Positions 26,801 through 34,452 of a stretch of DNA of 64,000 nt are shown in pieces. Location: assembly GCA_017307165.1 (NCBI GenBank), contig JAFKGK010000005.1, positions 237,870-301,869 of the forward strand, written 5' to 3'. The notes under the pieces are model-generated. The model did not search any database, had not been told where the DNA came from, and saw only the letters and a list, made by a program, of their open reading frames with translations. Source of the DNA: Candidatus Melainabacteria bacterium (GTDB taxonomy: Bacteria; Cyanobacteriota; Vampirovibrionia; Obscuribacterales; Obscuribacteraceae). The translations under genes and the position numbers were made by a program. Position 1 is the stretch's first letter; every line of letters starts with the position of its first letter.

Positions 26801-28746
26801 ATCTGGTGATGGAGAGGTTTCTTGCCACCAATGCCAGTTTTTACAGCAAGCTAAATCAAGCTGCCGGCAATGTGATGAGGGGCTTTTACGAGCACAATTA
26901 CGAGCCGCCTCAGCCAGAGCTTATGCGGCCGGATCCCGCACAAGCAGATCATCAAGACTTGCCCTTCCTTGCACGTGCCCAGGCCTATCAGAGTGATACC
27001 GGTGCCGATGTCTACCTGACCCTGAGTCTGGATAATGATCTGTACTTGCTCGATCATGCCATCGGGGGCGGTGTCGGTCGCCGGGGCTCGGCGGATAAGT
27101 CTCTGCGTGTCCACTTGGTCCCATTGATGGTTTCGCTCGAGATCATGGCCGAGGCAGCCTTTGCTCATTATGGACAGTATGGTGATGGCAGCCTGGTGCG
27201 CATAGAGCAAGTCAAGGCATTTAAGCGTCTGGTGGTCGACGAGCACAATCTGTCGCTACATATGATGGTGAGCAATGGTCGTGACAAGCATGGCAATGAG
27301 CTGTCCGATACCATCCACGTAGAGATGTTCGAAGCAGGTGATACCACTAGCGCTCTGATGATGGCGGATTATGTATTTGCCACCACGTATCCGACTCCTG
27401 ACGCCCCGCGGATACCAAGGACCGGCAAGCCGCCGGCTCGACTTAATGCGCCATCTACATATTATGGTCCAGGTGGTGACAGGATGTTTCACGGACCGAC
27501 CATGCAAGCCGTACAAGAGATACAGTACATAGACACCAATACCGGCTCGCGCACGATTGGTGGTACTGCAAGCGGTGCGCCGGCACGCGACTGGATGCCT
27601 GCTTATCCGATAGCGCGTTTTATAGTCAATCCCTTGCTTTTGGACAATGCCAGTCAGTTTGTCCTCTTTTATCTCTACGAGCAATCTTTGCCTGCCACTG
27701 CTCTCTTGCCTTTCTTTATCCAATCCATCGATTTTTACCGTGACCCGCATTATCTGCCGCATTCGGTCGATGTCTCGGCCAGCCTGTCGGTTGCGTCCGA
27801 CCGTGCCACCGAGGCCTCTGTCGAGGTCATCGCAGATGGTGCCCCTGCCATCCGTATCAATAGCATCAACTCGCGCCGTGTTGCGCTGAGTCCACTGTGG
27901 CAGGATTTCGTCAACGATCCAATGCATGTCTATCTCGGCAATCAGATCGATTATCCGGCTTCTATCGGTGACAATACTGACGGGCACGTGCTTAGCCAGG
28001 TCGAGGCCTCGGTCTTGCCTCAAGATGATGTGATCCTGGAATGGTGCTCTGATTACCTCTTTACTCGTGCTGAAACTCAGATAGCCAGCTCAAATAGTGA
28101 CAAGCAGACCAAAAAGCGCAAACTAGATCGCTTGCTCGGCCGCATCGCTGCCAAAGAAGCCGTCCGCCGTCTGATTGCCCGTGCACCCCAGACTGACAAG
28201 AGAGTGCTAGGGCCGCAGGATCTGGAGATATTTACTGCTGCCGATGGGTCCCCCTACGTGGTCTTTAAGGATCGTTTCCTGCCGCCCGTGCAGATCTCGA
28301 TCAGTCACACAGCGGATCGTGCCGTCGCTCTGGCGAGTTTTTCGCAGACAGCGAGGCTTGGCATAGATCTGGAGTCCATACGTCCTCTCGAGCCTGAGTT
28401 TCTCGAGACTTTTATGCAGCCGGCGGAGCGCCAGGAGCTGGAGGCATTGCACCAGGATGAGAGTATGCTGGACATGGAGAAATTGCCAATATTTATATGG
28501 GCAGCTAAAGAAGCTCTTTACAAGGCCAATAAAGGTAAGATCTTGGCCAGTACTTTTGAGTTTATCGCCCGAGACGGCGATGGATTGATGCACATGGCCG
28601 AAGGCTGCGATGGCGGCATCGTCCAGGCTTACAGCATGCTATTGGGCCCCAAAAAAGATGCCCTGGTTTACACCCTTTCGGCTCCTTCGAGCAAAAACAA
28701 GAGCCATAGACGTTGTTGTCAACCGACACGGCGACCACAGCTTTAG
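23848..28746 (+). CDS. second PUFA/PKS-type megasynthase, KS-AT-DH-phosphopantetheinyl transferase
   Basis: A 1632-residue synthase. KS spans about 1-460 with Cys210, His345 and His389, so it is catalytically complete and not a chain-length factor. An AT-like domain follows (about 590-920, FPGLGSAYTNM) whose nucleophile elbow is GCSTGE (Ser692), with Cys replacing the usual His. A double-hotdog DH has His1070 in DHAIGGG and LLLDNASQ. The C-terminus is a Sfp-type phosphopantetheinyl transferase (Asp1507 in LGIDLE, Glu1555 in WAAKEALYK) that would activate the ACP of the partner. The ATG at 23848 is one base after the partner's stop; an earlier in-frame ATG at 23812 lies inside the partner. No ACP is present, so it must work in trans with the first protein. 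Confidence 0.92.
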   Translation: MKVAIIGMSCMYPEAADLAAFWSNIVGGRDSITEVTDDEWSTDFYYDATANGYGKSYSKRGGFITSVASFDPLKYGVMPSAVAGSDPDQLLTLKVAQQAMADAGYATGDKAKSLDRDRAEIIIGRISAPGAGSLNLVHQSKTVHEITEILRAVLPAGNEKILEDAARQIQQNLVPINPDSIPGAMPNVLAGRLAAKLGFRGRNLIVDAACASSMVAVEIAVNDLIEGRCDLALAGGVHVNSSAVLFQMFCGLGALSRKDVIAPFDATADGTMLGEGVGIICLKRYDDAIADGDRIYATICGVATSSDGPGGSVIAPNAEGEALAMQKALRMAGVSPATIELLEAHGTGTPTGDVVELQAVQKVFKNHESIEPAASGWCALGSIKSMIGHTQSASAIAGIIKTALSLHHKILPPTLNVTTPTPKIDWSKHPCYINSKARPWLSNDRKGHPRRAAVSAFGFGGINGHMVLQEEPESATAVHLQQRWENELLTLSAPDRSGLLRQIERLRSYISNKPFALKDLAYTLNCKTQKRDGYRLAIVADDHDRDEARCQDLLTKLDLAHRVIADPQNDKFSESKKGIYFTAPSALLGGKTAFIFPGLGSAYTNMLSDLAVIFPEIRQVFEIVDNVALAAGAKEPPTRTIFPPPFTDGERTRPSALAEADFAVVAVLLAEYSLNHFLEHLEIKPDVIMGCSTGEFAAITTGGSVDVLSVATTFYRLSTEVARSIPADRLAELRSLRVFAPAARVMAMAAAICSKDDPVYLSADLGDEHIIVTGSAAAIDKLNQSLTAAHLPFQPLPEAIPYHTALVQSVMDGKEAEVRAVQVKPLAVPAWSCSTARQYPDDIEGIRSYFTELFTRPVALRQTISEMHQSGVRKFVEVGPNGVLTALISGILPDKPHLAVASNLANRSGLTQIHHLLAALYVQDVPANYNYLYERRAPIELDIDDLSPVPTPSSRLLLKHGELKLLEPLSLVSPIEVEQSLESEDLVMERFLATNASFYSKLNQAAGNVMRGFYEHNYEPPQPELMRPDPAQADHQDLPFLARAQAYQSDTGADVYLTLSLDNDLYLLDHAIGGGVGRRGSADKSLRVHLVPLMVSLEIMAEAAFAHYGQYGDGSLVRIEQVKAFKRLVVDEHNLSLHMMVSNGRDKHGNELSDTIHVEMFEAGDTTSALMMADYVFATTYPTPDAPRIPRTGKPPARLNAPSTYYGPGGDRMFHGPTMQAVQEIQYIDTNTGSRTIGGTASGAPARDWMPAYPIARFIVNPLLLDNASQFVLFYLYEQSLPATALLPFFIQSIDFYRDPHYLPHSVDVSASLSVASDRATEASVEVIADGAPAIRINSINSRRVALSPLWQDFVNDPMHVYLGNQIDYPASIGDNTDGHVLSQVEASVLPQDDVILEWCSDYLFTRAETQIASSNSDKQTKKRKLDRLLGRIAAKEAVRRLIARAPQTDKRVLGPQDLEIFTAADGSPYVVFKDRFLPPVQISISHTADRAVALASFSQTARLGIDLESIRPLEPEFLETFMQPAERQELEALHQDESMLDMEKLPIFIWAAKEALYKANKGKILASTFEFIARDGDGLMHMAEGCDGGIVQAYSMLLGPKKDALVYTLSAPSSKNKSHRRCCQPTRRPQL

Positions 28747-28789
28747 GCTTTTGAGGTAAAATTTCCCTTTTCAACGAGGCATTCAAACC

Positions 28790-30514
28790 GTGAGTTCGTC
28801 AGCACCAGCACCAGTCAAGCACAGCGATTTTATCCGCGACATCATCAATGATGATCTCGAGGCCAAGCGCCACAGCCAGGTCGTGACGAGATTTCCACCA
28901 GAGCCCAATGGCTTTTTGCATATCGGCCATGCCAAGTCGATCTGTCTCAATTTTGGCCTGGCCAACGAGTATGCCCAAAAGCTGCCTGGTTCGGGCAGCC
29001 GTTGCCACCTTCGTTTTGACGATACCGATCCAGCTAAAGAAGACACACTCTTTGAGGAAGGCATCCAAGAAGACGTGCGCTGGTTGGGCTTCGAGTGGGG
29101 CGGATTTTTTCACGCCTCCGACTATTTTGAAAAAATGTACGAGTACGCCGAGCATCTGATTTCGGTGGGCAAGGCTTATGTTTGCTCTTTGACCGATGCC
29201 GAGACCAAGCAATACCGTGGGGACGTCAAGACTCCTGGTACCAATAGCCCGTATCGCGACCGTAGCGTCGAAGAAAACCTCGATCTCTTTCGCCGTATGC
29301 GCAAGGGCGAGTTTAAAGATGGCGAGCACGTCTTACGTGCCAAGATCGATATGGCTGCTGCCAACATGAAGATGCGCGATCCCATGCTCTATCGTATCCG
29401 GCATACTGCGCACCACATGACTGGCGACAAGTGGTGCATCTATCCGATGTACGACTATGCCCACCCGATCTCGGATGCGATCGAGGGCATCACCCATAGT
29501 ATCTGTACTCTTGAGTTTGAAAACAACAGGGAGCTTTACGACTGGGTTGTAGATAATTTGATGGAATACGCAAAGTTTCCCAGTCGTCCGCACCAATACG
29601 AGTTTGCCCGACTCAATCTCAACTACACTGTAATGAGCAAGAGGCGCCTTTTGGAGCTGGTGCAAAACAAGCATGTTTCTGGTTGGGACGATCCTCGTCT
29701 GCCGACGATCGCTGGTATGCGCCGCCGTGGTATCACTCCCGAGGCTCTGCGTGCTTTTTGCGCTTCGGTCGGGATAGCTAAGGCCAATAGTACAGTCGAC
29801 ATGGCTCAACTAGAGTTTCATATCCGTGATGATCTCAACCAAAAGGCACCACGGGTTTTGGCGGTACTCAAACCTATCAAAGTCGTGATCGACAACTATC
29901 CTGCCGACCAGGTCGAAGAGCTCGATGCTTCCTACTGGCCGCACGATGTGCCCAAAGAGGGCAGCCGCAAGGTGCCCTTTAGCCGAGAGATTTATATCGA
30001 GCAAGACGACTTTATGCTTGAGCCACCCAAGGATTATTTCCGCCTAGCGCCAGGTAAAGAGGTGCGACTCCGTTATGCCTATTGCATCACTTGCACTGAT
30101 GTCGTCAAGGATGCGGATGGCAATGTAACCGAGATCCATTGTACCTACGATCCCGAGACCAAATCAGGCAACAATCCGATCGGTCGCAAGGTCAAAGGCA
30201 CTATCCACTGGGTCGATGCCAAACACGCTCATGATGCCGAAGTGCGTCTCTACGACCGTTTGCTTTCGGTCGAGGCCTCACCGGTGGGCAAAGATAGCGA
30301 CTGGCTGGAGAGTGTCAATGCTCAGGCACTGCAGGTGGTGCATGGTGCCAAAGTCGAGCGCTCCCTCGGTGAGTGTCAACCTGGCGACAGATTTCAGTTT
30401 GAGCGTCAGGGATATTTTGTCGCTGACGTCAAGGACAGCAAGCCGGGGCATTTAGTTTTTAATCGCATCGTGACACTCAAAGATAGCTGGGCCAAGGCAC
30501 AGGGTAAAAAATAA
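28790..30514 (+). CDS. glnS: glutaminyl-tRNA synthetase
   Basis: A 574-residue class I synthetase that charges tRNA-Gln with glutamine. HIGH is exact ([10 protein letters not shown], about residue 42) and the KMSKS loop reads [20 protein letters not shown] and the beta-barrel anticodon region are typical of GlnRS rather than GluRS. The start is GTG at 28790 with GAGG about 10 bases upstream. It begins 43 bases after the second megasynthase with no clear promoter of its own, so some read-through is likely. Its stop overlaps the next ATG (TAATG). Many cyanobacteria lack GlnRS and use GatCAB, so its presence marks a difference or transfer. Confidence 0.95.
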   Translation: MSSSAPAPVKHSDFIRDIINDDLEAKRHSQVVTRFPPEPNGFLHIGHAKSICLNFGLANEYAQKLPGSGSRCHLRFDDTDPAKEDTLFEEGIQEDVRWLGFEWGGFFHASDYFEKMYEYAEHLISVGKAYVCSLTDAETKQYRGDVKTPGTNSPYRDRSVEENLDLFRRMRKGEFKDGEHVLRAKIDMAAANMKMRDPMLYRIRHTAHHMTGDKWCIYPMYDYAHPISDAIEGITHSICTLEFENNRELYDWVVDNLMEYAKFPSRPHQYEFARLNLNYTVMSKRRLLELVQNKHVSGWDDPRLPTIAGMRRRGITPEALRAFCASVGIAKANSTVDMAQLEFHIRDDLNQKAPRVLAVLKPIKVVIDNYPADQVEELDASYWPHDVPKEGSRKVPFSREIYIEQDDFMLEPPKDYFRLAPGKEVRLRYAYCITCTDVVKDADGNVTEIHCTYDPETKSGNNPIGRKVKGTIHWVDAKHAHDAEVRLYDRLLSVEASPVGKDSDWLESVNAQALQVVHGAKVERSLGECQPGDRFQFERQGYFVADVKDSKPGHLVFNRIVTLKDSWAKAQGKK

Positions 30515-31428
30515 TGCAAAAACTGCGCAACTGCCTGTGGTTTGACGGCAATGCGATCAAGGCCGCCGAAATGTATGTGCGCTTGTTTGGTGGCAATAGC
30601 AAGATCGTGGCCGTCACTCATTATGACGAGGCAACGTCCAAGGCTGCAGGCATGCCCGTGGGAGATGTGCTCACGGTGGATCTTTTGCTGGCTGGTTTGC
30701 CTTTCCTCATTCTCAATGGCGGCCCGATGTTTCAACCGACTCCGGCGGTATCGTATGCGGTGCATTGCGATGATGATGCAGAGATCGAGAGATTGTATGC
30801 GGCCCTGTCAAAAGACGGCCTGGTACTCATGGAACTGCAAAAGTACGAGCTGATCCCAGGCGAAAAATACGCCTGGGTCAATGATGAATACGGTGTTTCC
30901 TGGCAGTTGATCCACAATAAAGGGATGTGCGGTGCGAGGCAAAAAATCGTTCCCTGTCTGCTCTTTACCCGGACTCAAGCCGGTCGTGCATCAGAAGCGA
31001 TCAATTTTTACACCAAAGTCTTTAGCGATGGCACTATTTTAAAAATCGAAAAGTATGCTGCCGGCGAAGACCAGCCCGAAGGGCACGTAAAACACGCGGT
31101 ATTTACCATTAGCGATACCGATATGGTGGCAATGGATAATGAGTCCGGTCACAATTTTGGCTTTACGCCAGGCAATAGCTTTATCATCATGTGCGATAGC
31201 CAGGATATGGTCGACCGCTATTGGGACGCTCTCACTGCCGATGGTGGCCAGGCCGGGCATTGCGGTTGGCTCACGGACAAGTTCGGCAATTCGTGGCAGG
31301 TGGTGCCGGAGGTGATAATCGATCTCATGGTGCATGGGGATAAAGAGAAATACAAAAATGTGAACGCAGCGATGATGCAGATGAAGAAACTGGACATCGC
31401 CGCATTGCAAAAGGCCTACACTGGTTGA
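30514..31428 (+). CDS. double-domain VOC/PhnB-like protein
   Basis: A 304-residue protein made of two tandem PhnB-like VOC (glyoxalase/bleomycin-resistance fold) domains, at about 1-145 and 150-290. Each starts with an RNCLWFDG or IVPCLLFT type strand and ends in a DxFGxxWQ-type signature (DEYGVSWQLIHN; DKFGNSWQVVPE). The family includes proteins once labelled demethylubiquinone methyltransferases; most have no proven reaction. Its ATG overlaps the glnS stop, so translation is coupled. A third VOC protein lies nearby at 32376-32855 on the other strand, suggesting local expansion. Confidence 0.85.
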   Translation: MQKLRNCLWFDGNAIKAAEMYVRLFGGNSKIVAVTHYDEATSKAAGMPVGDVLTVDLLLAGLPFLILNGGPMFQPTPAVSYAVHCDDDAEIERLYAALSKDGLVLMELQKYELIPGEKYAWVNDEYGVSWQLIHNKGMCGARQKIVPCLLFTRTQAGRASEAINFYTKVFSDGTILKIEKYAAGEDQPEGHVKHAVFTISDTDMVAMDNESGHNFGFTPGNSFIIMCDSQDMVDRYWDALTADGGQAGHCGWLTDKFGNSWQVVPEVIIDLMVHGDKEKYKNVNAAMMQMKKLDIAALQKAYTG

Positions 31429-31433
31429 GCGTC

Positions 31434-32348
31434 ATGCAGAAGCAAGAACATACCAAAGGTAATGCAATAAAAAAAATTGGGATTATCGGTCTTGGTGCCA
31501 TGGGCTATCCGCTGGCAGAGAGGATCTTGCACTCTCCTGAAAACTACGAAGTAACGGTCTACAATCGTACTCGTCAAAAGGCGGATCCTCTAAAAGATCT
31601 GGGCGCGCGTATCGCCAGTGAGCCTTATGAGGCGGCGCAGGGCGATGTGGTGATCTCTATGTTGGCCAATGACGAGGCCGTCGAGGCTGTAATCCTGCAT
31701 GATGATTTTCTCCTGGAGCATGCAGCTACTTGCACACATGTGTCGATGAGCACCATTTCTATCGATCTGGTGCAGCGTTTGACGCGAGAGGCGGCTAGAT
31801 CAGGACGGTCTTTTGTGTCTTGTCCCGTGATGGGGCGGCCGGATGTGATGGCTCGCGGTGAGGCGATCAGCATGCCTGCCGGAGCTTACGACGCGATCGC
31901 AAAGATTTCTCCATTGCTGATGGCTTTTTCAAAGGTGATCAGGGTGGTGGGAGATCAGCCTATGCAGGCTAATGCAGTCAAACTAGCCGCCAATTTTATG
32001 ATCAGCTCGATGATCGAAACCTTTGCCGAGGCCTTTGCTCTGGTGCGCAAAAATAACGTGGATCATCATATGTTTTACGAGATCATGGCCAATGATTTTT
32101 TTGCCTCTCCGATCTACAAAAAATATGGCGCGCTGATTGCAAATGGTGATTTTGCTGGTGGCGCATTTAGTGTTGAGCTGCAAGAAAAAGATACTCGCCT
32201 CGCGCTTGAGGCGGCCATAGCATCCAGAGTGTCTATGCCCTTTTTGCATACCTTAGAAAATGTGTTTATCTCAGCGATAGGCAGAGATAAGGGGGCGAAA
32301 GATCCGTGTGCGATCGCGGAGATTGCCTGGGAAAATTCAGGATTATAA
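31434..32348 (+). CDS. beta-hydroxyacid dehydrogenase (3-hydroxyisobutyrate dehydrogenase-like)
   Basis: An NAD(P)-dependent oxidoreductase of about 304 residues. The Rossmann motif GIIGLGAMGYPLAERI is near the start, followed by the substrate-loop region SCPVMGRPDVM. The catalytic Lys region NAVKLAANFM keeps the Lys of the family. The all-alpha C-terminal half is normal. Substrates of relatives are small 3-hydroxy acids or glyoxylate/succinic semialdehyde, and this one is unassigned. The start could instead be TTG at 31425, which overlaps the preceding stop and has AAGG 10 bases upstream; ATG at 31434 is the conservative choice. It probably belongs to the glnS-VOC transcript. Confidence 0.85.
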   Translation: MQKQEHTKGNAIKKIGIIGLGAMGYPLAERILHSPENYEVTVYNRTRQKADPLKDLGARIASEPYEAAQGDVVISMLANDEAVEAVILHDDFLLEHAATCTHVSMSTISIDLVQRLTREAARSGRSFVSCPVMGRPDVMARGEAISMPAGAYDAIAKISPLLMAFSKVIRVVGDQPMQANAVKLAANFMISSMIETFAEAFALVRKNNVDHHMFYEIMANDFFASPIYKKYGALIANGDFAGGAFSVELQEKDTRLALEAAIASRVSMPFLHTLENVFISAIGRDKGAKDPCAIAEIAWENSGL

Positions 32349-32375
32349 ATCGGTTATGGTGATATGAGATGACAG

Positions 32376-32855
32376 TTATTTCTGACCCATCATCTCCACA
32401 AAAAACTGATCCTGCCTCTTTTTCATTTCTTCTGGCGACAGGTCTTCTTTGTGGGTTGCTATTGCCCAGCGATAGCCAAAAGGATCTTGCAACTGGCCAT
32501 AACGATCGCCCCAAAACATGTCGGTGACTGGCATCTGTGCTATGGCACCGTTATTGCAGGCTCGTTCAAATACTTTATCCACATTATCTACATACATCAT
32601 CAGCATTGCTGGTGATTTGCCCAGTGTCTCAGCCGACACTGACCCATGCTCTGCCATTTCATCGCTCATCATCAAAGTCGAATTGCCGATCTTGAGCGCT
32701 GCATGCATGATCTTGTCCGAGTTTGGCCACTGCAAGAGATCTGCTACTTTTGCATCAAACACTTTTGCATACCAAGCGATGGCTGCTTTGCTGCTCTTGA
32801 AATACAAATAGGCATTGAGAGTGTTGCAGTTTTCTGGAATGCAATTGACTGACAT
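32376..32855 (-). CDS. single-domain VOC/PhnB-like protein
   Basis: A 159-residue PhnB-like VOC protein. It begins with the strand LNAYLYFKSSKAAIAWYAKVF and ends with WGDRYGQLQDPFGYRWAIATH, the standard signature of the group. PhnB-like proteins are often annotated glyoxalases, but most lack the metal ligands of glyoxalase I and their function is unknown. Its ATG directly follows the stop of the DUF3817 gene (TAAATG), so the two are co-translated. It converges on the dehydrogenase gene with 27 bases between stops. Confidence 0.85.
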   Translation of the reverse strand: MSVNCIPENCNTLNAYLYFKSSKAAIAWYAKVFDAKVADLLQWPNSDKIMHAALKIGNSTLMMSDEMAEHGSVSAETLGKSPAMLMMYVDNVDKVFERACNNGAIAQMPVTDMFWGDRYGQLQDPFGYRWAIATHKEDLSPEEMKKRQDQFFVEMMGQK

Positions 32856-33233
32856 TTAATCACCTGCGGATGGGATAATTTGCTGCTCTTTCTTTTTCAA
32901 AAATATTTCGATGCCAATCACGCCAAAGGGGATGGTTGCGGCTATTACCATGCCGAGCACCTCTACCAGGCTCCACTTGCCATGCTTTGCCGTTTTGTGC
33001 AAAACCCACAGATAGTACATAAATGCACCGCCGTGAATAGAGCCCAGGATCATCGTGGCTATCGGCATGTGTGCGAGATACTTGAGTGGCACAGCGATAA
33101 ACATCAATAAGATCAGCGTGATACCTTCGATTGCGGAGATACGGCGCATTTTTTTAAACTGAGCGGAGACCTGCGACTGGAGAGGCGCATCGCTCAAACC
33201 TTGGGCAGTTACTTGGTTTTCGGTGCCGAGCAT
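32856..33233 (-). CDS. DUF3817 integral membrane protein
   Basis: A 125-residue protein with about three transmembrane helices and the DUF3817 pattern (RISAIEGITLILLMF, then SIHGGAFMYYLWVL, then a last helix ending IEIFLKKKEQQ). Its function is unknown. The ATG at 33233 has GAGG at a good distance and is preferred over the GTG at 33257. The stop is directly followed by the ATG of the VOC gene. Confidence 0.8.
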   Translation of the reverse strand: MLGTENQVTAQGLSDAPLQSQVSAQFKKMRRISAIEGITLILLMFIAVPLKYLAHMPIATMILGSIHGGAFMYYLWVLHKTAKHGKWSLVEVLGMVIAATIPFGVIGIEIFLKKKEQQIIPSAGD

Positions 33234-33281
33234 TATGTGTTTCCTCGCTTGAAGCACATAAATAATAAACCCAAAATTTGC

Positions 33282-33309
33282 GACAAATCTTTTGGTCTAA
33301 AAGATTGTC
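33282..33309 (-). terminator. hairpin after pta
   Basis: GACAA(A)TCTTTT pairs with AAAAGATTGTC around a five-base loop, with one bulged A. It starts 9 bases after the pta stop and on the minus strand is followed by a T-rich stretch. It is probably a weak intrinsic terminator for pta. Confidence 0.5.
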
Positions 33310-33317
33310 TTGTGTTG

Positions 33318-34304
33318 TTACATGCGCATCGCCAAAGCTGCCGTCAAAACAGCCGCATTGGCCATATCTTCGGCTGAGCACCCCCGCGACACGTCATTGA
33401 CCGGTTTATTGAGCCCCTGCAGCATCGGTCCCGTCGCTCTTGCCTTGCCCAGTCGTTCAGAGATCTTGTAGGCAATGTTGCCGCAATTGAGGTCAGGAAA
33501 AATAAAGATATTGGCACCCTCCTCGGCAAAAGGACTCTTTGGCGCTTTACGCGCGGCGATCTTAGGCATCAGCGCCGCATCAAACTGCATCTCTCCGTCA
33601 ATCACGCAATCCAGATTCTTTTCTCTGGCAATCGCGACCGCCTTTTGCATTTTTTCTACCTCAGGGCCCTTTGCGCTCCCATATGTGGAGAAAGACAGGA
33701 ATGCCACGCGGGGCTCGACTTTTAGCCAGCGCACTGTCTCTATAGTTGCATGCGCGATCTCCGCCAGTGTCTCGGCATCCGGGTCGATATTGACCGCACA
33801 ATCAGCAAAAAATAGCAGCCGCTCGGGCCATTCGAGCACAAAGACCGAAGACGCACGCTTGTAGCCATCGCGGAGCTTGATGATTTCAAAAGCCGGCTTA
33901 AACGGCTTGGTTGCTTCATTCAGACCCGAAACCATCCCATCGGCCCTTTCCTCATGCACCAGCATCGCTCCGTAATAATGGGGCTCACGGATTTTTTTTG
34001 CCGCCTCGTCCTCCGTCATCCCCTTGTGCTTGCGCAAGTCAAAGTATTTGGCCGCATACTCATCGATCCGCTTATCGCGCATGGGATCGAGGATCTCTAC
34101 ATCTCCCAGATCCAGACCCTGCTCCCTGGCCTTTTTGCGGACCTTGTCAGCATCACCCACCAGCATCGGTACTGTCAGACCCTCGTCCTGCAGGATGCGG
34201 ACCCCCTGGAGCGTACGATCCTCATCGGCCTCGGCAAAGAGTATCCTCTGCCTTTTGCCTTGCGGGTTGGCTTTGAGAGTATCGCGCATCGAGTCGAGAA
34301 ACAT
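33318..34304 (-). CDS. pta: phosphate acetyltransferase
   Basis: A 328-residue Pta of the short type, with only the catalytic domain and no N-terminal DRTGG/CobQ-like regions. It interconverts acetyl-CoA and acetyl phosphate. Seen are RILFAEADEDRTLQGVRIL at the start and, at the end, GADISPMLQGLNKPV-like GPMLQGLNKPVNDVSRGC, the substrate pocket of the family, plus DGEMQFDAAL. With acetate kinase it would give ATP by substrate-level phosphorylation in fermentation, but no ackA is in this window. It is a single leftward gene, divergent from the giant annexin-repeat gene. Confidence 0.93.
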   Translation of the reverse strand: MFLDSMRDTLKANPQGKRQRILFAEADEDRTLQGVRILQDEGLTVPMLVGDADKVRKKAREQGLDLGDVEILDPMRDKRIDEYAAKYFDLRKHKGMTEDEAAKKIREPHYYGAMLVHEERADGMVSGLNEATKPFKPAFEIIKLRDGYKRASSVFVLEWPERLLFFADCAVNIDPDAETLAEIAHATIETVRWLKVEPRVAFLSFSTYGSAKGPEVEKMQKAVAIAREKNLDCVIDGEMQFDAALMPKIAARKAPKSPFAEEGANIFIFPDLNCGNIAYKISERLGKARATGPMLQGLNKPVNDVSRGCSAEDMANAAVLTAALAMRM

Positions 34305-34452
34305 GTTGAGCTCCTGTTGGTTTTGGCTGCGACGATGTCATGGGGTGGAAAGTTGCTCTGGTGAGAAAATTAGCGATTTTTTGGGGCTGTCTAAAAGGTT
34401 TCGGGTCGGTATATAGATGGGAATAATTTGTTAACTTAGTAGTTTTGCATAC

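Noticed and set aside
27256..28023. A 255-codon minus-strand frame within the second megasynthase
   Set aside because: It is a shadow of the DH region, basic and low in hydrophobic residues, with no family resemblance.
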